From: JAJKIP01 sp040509055 | GTDB taxonomy: Bacteria; Bacteroidota; Bacteroidia; Chitinophagales; Chitinophagaceae | Assembly (NCBI GenBank): GCA_040509055.1 | Contig: JBEVLT010000206.1 | Span: forward strand, 1-28,449 | Direction of reading: 5' to 3' | Length of the DNA: 28,449 nucleotides | Part shown: positions 24,605-28,449 of the stretch, piece by piece | Layout: every line of letters starts with the position of its first letter | How positions within the stretch are numbered: position 1 is the first letter of the stretch | The notes under the pieces: model-generated | What the model was told of the DNA's origin: nothing | Database searches by the model: none | Seen by the model: the letters and a program-made list of their open reading frames with translations, nothing else | Position numbers and translations under genes: made by a program

Positions 24605-24622
24605 TTTGTTGAAACCAACAAA
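24605..24622. promoter_or_regulatory. Second inverted repeat upstream of nrtR
   Basis: TTTGTTG (24605-24611) and CAACAAA (24616-24622) are exact reverse complements around aaac. It lies 4 nt beyond the larger palindrome and shares its TTTGTT core. It may be a second operator half-set, or may surround the -33 region of the nrtR promoter. Confidence 0.45.
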
Positions 24623-24716
24623 TAAACAAGCAGATGCTGGTTGCCAAGAGCCCCCAATTCTATTGATTATCAGATCATTGGAGTTAAAAATAAAAAATTA
24701 AAAGGCCGGCGGCGAC

Positions 24717-25610
24717 TTAACAGCAATCCCAGTTGTACAGCACTTTCGAAAAGTCCTTCCGGGCCAGGTCATCCGGGTGAATGAAAAAGTTGGCGATACC
24801 TGAGTCACCCCACATGATCTCGTCGCCGGAGTCTAACTGGAATAATAAAATGTAATTTTCGATGGCCTCGTTGCCGATGCGGGGGTCGTCCTGCGTAAAG
24901 CCGGCATAGCCGCCGATCTTATGACCGCCCGGCTGGAAGCAATCATAAGCCGCTTCTTCCAGTTCATCTTCGATAGACGGATAGCTCATTACGATACGGG
25001 CAATAGTAAAATCATGTTTGTCCGCTCTTACGTCGCCTGGACCTACGTAATCGTCTTTTGTCGCAAAACTGAGAACATGCGGCTTGTTTACCGGTACTTC
25101 TGCACTTTCCAGCACGCTGTCCAGGAAGGAGAAATCGGTTTTATACTGCTCTACCTGTTCCTCTTCAAAATACAGCACCCTGAAGTTTTTCTGTGACTGC
25201 GGATTTTCAAAATCGATACCGTACACATCGTCAAAGCCGGATATATAAAATTGCAGGTAGCCGGAAGTGGGGTATCCGGGCAGTGGCGGCAGCTCTTTGC
25301 AGTTGATCTGCGCCAGCGGGTACATGTAGCGTCCTTCGGCATCGCGGGGATAGTCGAACCCGGCCGGCATACAGGGATAATGGCCCAGTTTGCTTTGTTC
25401 CAGGGCCAGGTCGGCGGCAGGAGCAGCTGTTATGGCAATACACGACAGGCGGGTCTTTTCCAGTTCGGACCAGTGCAGGGCAAAAGCTTTTGGCAGCAAC
25501 AGGCCCGGCAGTACTTCTGTTTTTTCAAGCAGGGTCATATCCGGTTCATTCGTTTCCGGTGCTGCCGGCGTGTTCTTCTTTTTTCGCGAGAAAAAATCAA
25601 ATAATCCCAT
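24717..25610 (-). CDS. DUF1963 / YwqG-family protein
   Basis: A 297-residue cytoplasmic protein. Family features are SKLGHYPCMPAGFDYPRD, LAQINCKELPPLPGYPTSG, LQFYISGFDDVYG, the GGHKIGGYAGFTQDDPR segment and the C-terminal LFQLDSGDEIMWGDSGIANF and FIHPDDLARKDFSKVLYNWDCC. DUF1963 proteins have been seen as immunity-type or housekeeping proteins, but no activity is established. The ATG at 25610 is only 5 nt from TATTTTG (25616-25622, minus strand), so the transcript would be leaderless or nearly so. It is divergent from the MoxR cluster, with 114 bp between. Confidence 0.86.
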   Translation of the reverse strand: MGLFDFFSRKKKNTPAAPETNEPDMTLLEKTEVLPGLLLPKAFALHWSELEKTRLSCIAITAAPAADLALEQSKLGHYPCMPAGFDYPRDAEGRYMYPLAQINCKELPPLPGYPTSGYLQFYISGFDDVYGIDFENPQSQKNFRVLYFEEEQVEQYKTDFSFLDSVLESAEVPVNKPHVLSFATKDDYVGPGDVRADKHDFTIARIVMSYPSIEDELEEAAYDCFQPGGHKIGGYAGFTQDDPRIGNEAIENYILLFQLDSGDEIMWGDSGIANFFIHPDDLARKDFSKVLYNWDCC

Positions 25611-25724
25611 GGCTGCAAAATACAGGGAAGGAAGGGATAAAAATTCAAAAAGCCTGTTACGATGTGGTTACGGATGGCGATCTTCGGGATCGGTTCGCCC
25701 GCAGGGGCTACCTTTATCGACCAA

Positions 25725-26351
25725 ATGGAACTCACCGCTTTTATACAAGACCTGGTCGCCCGGGGCCGGGTATCGGTATACGGAGCGCTTGCTCACTGCG
25801 AGGCCGGCGATGTGCAGGCGGCAACAACAGTCCTGCGGCAGTTTTATGAAGAAGATGTGCTGGACATGCCTGCCGGCGCTCCTGCCTTTGCCGATGCGGC
25901 AGCTTCCTGGGCCGCACAGTATTTTTATGTCGCTGTCCGGCTTACCGTAGTGCGCGATGCGGGCGAAGAGGTGATCCGGTCCTCCCTGCCGGTATTCAAC
26001 GGTGACCAGTCCCCTGAAAATATTTACTCGGCCGACCTGGTGCTGCGTCACCTGCCGGCCCTGCTGGAGCTGGCAAAGGGCCTGGCCCCGGCCGACCTGC
26101 TGGTACAGGAGCTACTAAAAACAGCGGCGCAATGGCCGTTTTCCTCTGTAGGCGCCAGCCTGGCCGAACCGGTACAGGATGATTTTATTTTTTTGCATCC
26201 CTGGCTCAGGCAGGTATATATGGACCGTGTCATGACACAGCAGGATAAAAAGAGACTGCACCATCCGGGTGCCGGCGCCTGCCTCCGGGAGATCGCAGGC
26301 GATTACCTGCCGCTACTATGGCCGCAGCTGGAACCGGATAAATACGTTTAA
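25725..26351 (+). CDS. MoxR-associated protein, first gene of the ATPase cluster (bpX-like)
   Basis: A 208-residue protein with no signal peptide or membrane segment. It is mainly helical: MELTAFIQDLVARGRVSV at the start, ADAAASWAAQYFYVAVRLTV in the middle, VLRHLPALLELAKGLAP, and HPWLRQVYMDRVM near the end. ATG 25725 is chosen over the earlier ATG 25662 because the extra 21 residues look non-coding. It ends 3 bp before the AAA+ ATPase gene. It is probably an accessory of that ATPase; the position and length recall the first bpX protein of MoxR-vWA-beta-propeller systems, but I cannot test homology. Function is unknown. Confidence 0.75.
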   Translation: MELTAFIQDLVARGRVSVYGALAHCEAGDVQAATTVLRQFYEEDVLDMPAGAPAFADAAASWAAQYFYVAVRLTVVRDAGEEVIRSSLPVFNGDQSPENIYSADLVLRHLPALLELAKGLAPADLLVQELLKTAAQWPFSSVGASLAEPVQDDFIFLHPWLRQVYMDRVMTQQDKKRLHHPGAGACLREIAGDYLPLLWPQLEPDKYV

Positions 26352-26354
26352 CAA

Positions 26355-27509
26355 ATGGAAACACCAATCGAAAAACAGTTTGACATCGTCGATCATCTTC
26401 AGCATGTTCTTCAGCACCTCAAAGAGCAATTTGTCGGTAAGGACGATATTATCGACCTGATGGGGATCTGCCTGGCCGGCCGCGAAAACCTGTTCCTGCT
26501 CGGCCCTCCCGGTACCGCCAAGAGCGCCATGGTACGCGAGCTGTCGAAGCTGCTGAACGGTAAAACATTCGAGTACCTGCTCACCCGGTTTACCGAACCG
26601 AATGAGCTATTCGGTCCTTTTGACATCCGCAAATTGCGCGAAGGTGACCTGGTCACCAATACGGAAGGTATGCTGCCGGAGGCTAACCTCATCTTCCTGG
26701 ATGAGCTGCTGAATGCCAACAGCGCCATTCTCAACAGCCTGCTGATGGTGCTCAACGAAAAAGTATTTCGTCGGGGCCGCGAAAACAGACCCTTGCCCGT
26801 GGTCATGATCGTAGGGGCCAGCAATCACCTGCCTGAAGACGAAGCGCTGCATGCCCTGTTCGATCGTTTCCTGATCCGCGTACGATGCGACTATGTGGAC
26901 CCTGCCCTGCTGAACAATGTACTGGAGGCCGGCTGGAAGCTGGAGAAAAAAGAGATGACAGATAAGCCGGAGATACTGGTCGAAGACATTTTCAGGCTTC
27001 AATCTATGATCGGCGCCGTAGACCTTCAGGAGATACGCCCCGCGTATATCAATCTGGTGGAAATGCTGCGCAATGCCGGCGTACAGGTGAGCGACAGGAG
27101 GGCGGTAAAATTGCAGCGGTTGATTGCCGCAAGCGCCCTGCTTTGTAAACGAACCAGGGCTATTGCCTCCGATATGTGGGTGATGCGGTATATATGGGAT
27201 ACCGAAGAGCAGCAGGAGATCATTGCCGGCATCGTCAATTCCGTGGTGGAGGCAGACCTGGATACAGCCGGGGCACATCCGCGGGCTTCTGTGCATGCCC
27301 TGCCCAACGCAGACGATATCTACAGGGAAGTGAGCAATATGGCCGAAAAATGGGAAGACGTAACCCTGCCGATGGCAGAGCGAACGATTATCAAAGACAG
27401 GTTGCGCTTCCTGAGCGGCCGCTGCCAATGGATCAGCCATGCGGTACAGCGCAAATACGTACAGGAGCCGATCGATGCGTTGTGGAAGAAAATCATTCAC
27501 GCCGAATAG
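26355..27509 (+). CDS. MoxR-type AAA+ ATPase (RavA-like)
   Basis: A 384-residue AAA+ ATPase. Walker A is GPPGTAKS at residues 50-57, Walker B is LIFLDE at 112-117, sensor 1 is N157 (VGASNHLPEDEAL), and R171 in LFDRF is a candidate arginine finger. The blocks FEYLLTRFTEPNELFGPFDI, EGMLPEANLIFLDELLNANS and LNSLLMVLNEKVFRRG match the RavA branch of MoxR ATPases. All motifs are intact. MoxR ATPases work with vWA proteins as chaperones or remodelling machines. Here it sits between two unfamiliar genes, with 3 bp before it and 7 bp after it, forming a tight operon. Confidence 0.93.
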   Translation: METPIEKQFDIVDHLQHVLQHLKEQFVGKDDIIDLMGICLAGRENLFLLGPPGTAKSAMVRELSKLLNGKTFEYLLTRFTEPNELFGPFDIRKLREGDLVTNTEGMLPEANLIFLDELLNANSAILNSLLMVLNEKVFRRGRENRPLPVVMIVGASNHLPEDEALHALFDRFLIRVRCDYVDPALLNNVLEAGWKLEKKEMTDKPEILVEDIFRLQSMIGAVDLQEIRPAYINLVEMLRNAGVQVSDRRAVKLQRLIAASALLCKRTRAIASDMWVMRYIWDTEEQQEIIAGIVNSVVEADLDTAGAHPRASVHALPNADDIYREVSNMAEKWEDVTLPMAERTIIKDRLRFLSGRCQWISHAVQRKYVQEPIDALWKKIIHAE

Positions 27510-27516
27510 CAGCAGT

Positions 27517-28245
27517 ATGGGAGAGATGATTCTCAGGCTGGATAAAAAAGACAGCGGGGCCCTGGGCGCCGTACGTTGTATAACCGGGCTGCGGGCTGCC
27601 GAAGATGAGGAGTCTGTCTGGCTCCGGGGCATTACCGGCACAACCGGGACTGGTAAGGAAATAAAGCAACTGCCTGTCAAAAGCACGTTTGTACTGGATG
27701 AGCAGCATCGTCTTTTCATCCCGGGCACGCTGACACCCATCGGGCTGTTGAAAGAAATGGAATGGCAACCGCTGTCCTCGTTTATCCCGGTGAACCTGCC
27801 TGTTTCGGCTATGCCGGGCAAAACGAATGAACAGGTTCCCGTTCGTCTTGTTCCATCTGATACAACAAAATCCGGCGATGTATTGCTTACCCGGCTTGCC
27901 GGTTGGAAAACGTATGCGGAAACAGCTGCGGCTGCGAGGCTATCCCGCCTTCGGTTTGCCGTATCAGCCGCAAATGAAGTGCTGGTATGGGGCCATCCCC
28001 TGCCGCCGCTACCGGGCCGGGAGTACTGGCTGCAGGACGATATTTTGCTGCCGGCAGGATACCGCTTTGAGATCAGCCTTGCTGCTGGTTTTGCCAGCCA
28101 TGCGTATAATAAAACCGGTGACTCGCTGCTGCTGTTTCATCCGGATGGCAACTGGCAAAAAATTGCGAAAAGCTGTTTTGTAACAGCGAAAAGAAGTGCA
28201 GTAAGACTGACAAAACAAAATAGTACAGGCCACACCAATGATTAA
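27517..28245 (+). CDS. MoxR-associated protein, third gene of the cluster (bpX-like)
   Basis: A 242-residue protein beginning at ATG 27517, 7 bp after the ATPase stop; the frame continues upstream to 27439 but that part overlaps the ATPase gene. The C-terminal part is beta-rich: REYWLQDDILLPAGYRFEI, then HPDGNWQKI and the end VTAKRSAVRLTK. A middle segment has Ala-rich helices (TYAETAAAARLSRLRFAVS). The product shows no signal peptide, membrane helix or catalytic motif. The LPPLPG and LPAG segments recall the accessory domains of MoxR-vWA-beta-propeller systems as I remember them. It overlaps the next gene by 8 bp. Confidence 0.74.
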   Translation: MGEMILRLDKKDSGALGAVRCITGLRAAEDEESVWLRGITGTTGTGKEIKQLPVKSTFVLDEQHRLFIPGTLTPIGLLKEMEWQPLSSFIPVNLPVSAMPGKTNEQVPVRLVPSDTTKSGDVLLTRLAGWKTYAETAAAARLSRLRFAVSAANEVLVWGHPLPPLPGREYWLQDDILLPAGYRFEISLAAGFASHAYNKTGDSLLLFHPDGNWQKIAKSCFVTAKRSAVRLTKQNSTGHTND

Positions 28246-28449
28246 GGCTGTTATCAATATAAAAAATTATTTCCAGGCGCCGCGGGATTATTTCTGGCGG
28301 TGGTCTGAAAACATGGAAGTGCTGGAATGGAATAATGGAAACACCATTTGCTACCGGGACGACCTGATCAGCCTGTTGCGGGAGTTGTCGCTCGAAGGCT
28401 TTCCACCGCTGGCGCCGCTGTTGATGATCCTGACGGCTTGCCAGCGGGA
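28238..28449 (+). CDS. Fourth gene of the MoxR cluster, cut by window edge
   Basis: A reading frame open from ATG 28238 to the window end (70 codons seen). It overlaps the third gene by 8 bp, so translation is coupled. The visible N-terminus (VINIKNYFQAPRDYFWRW, then VLEWNNGNTICYRDDLISLL and LEGFPPLAPLLMIL) is aromatic-rich and shows no signal peptide. I recall similar starts in large proteins of MoxR-vWA-beta-propeller loci, but 70 residues do not settle the family. Confidence 0.72.
   Translation, partial: MIKAVINIKNYFQAPRDYFWRWSENMEVLEWNNGNTICYRDDLISLLRELSLEGFPPLAPLLMILTACQR

Overview
The window looks like chromosomal DNA of a Bacteroidota bacterium, most likely a moderately GC-rich Chitinophagaceae relative. 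The grounds are Bacteroidota-type promoter boxes (TTTG, about 19 nt, TAnnTTTG), A-rich start regions without Shine-Dalgarno sequences, the gene content (fused E1 alpha/beta dehydrogenase, paired M16 peptidases, TPR histidine kinase with a LuxR-type regulator, MBOAT pair, futalosine menaquinone pathway) and the dense packing. No tRNA, rRNA, insertion sequence, integrase or CRISPR array was seen.

Left part (1-7700): a sensor histidine kinase, cut by the left edge, and an OmpR-type response regulator form a two-component pair. A gene-free stretch of about 460 bp with an inverted repeat follows, then nagA (GlcNAc-6-phosphate deacetylase). A tight minus-strand operon then reads leftward: DUF3817 membrane protein, GNAT acetyltransferase, SAM methyltransferase, MmcQ/YjbR protein and O-methyltransferase, the last three with 4-bp overlaps. 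mqnC, a radical SAM enzyme of the futalosine route to menaquinone, lies beside it on the same strand.

Middle (7700-17630): plus-strand housekeeping and envelope genes. These are a secreted retropepsin-like/PDZ protease, two M16 peptidase subunits whose catalytic motifs complement each other, a small four-helix membrane protein, and a single-chain E1 alpha+beta 2-oxoacid dehydrogenase. A small secreted protein lies on the other strand. A TPR/HisKA_2 histidine kinase and its LuxR-type response regulator close the region.

Right-middle (17630-25610): on the minus strand, a PQQ-like propeller protein and a secreted D-aminoacylase-type amidohydrolase. On the plus strand, an MBOAT O-acyltransferase with an AlgJ/DltD-like SGNH partner, probably acylating a surface polysaccharide. 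Facing it is an NAD-salvage operon, nrtR followed by a nicotinamide phosphoribosyltransferase gene that is truncated and has lost its catalytic half. A perfect 13-bp-arm palindrome abuts the nrtR start. A DUF1963/YwqG gene follows on the minus strand.

Right end (25725-28449): the most unusual locus. A RavA-like MoxR AAA+ ATPase sits between two unfamiliar small proteins and is followed by the start of a fourth gene, all nearly overlapping. This layout resembles the MoxR-vWA-beta-propeller 'ternary' systems (bpX domains) proposed as conflict systems by comparative genomics. The expected vWA and propeller genes would lie beyond the right edge.
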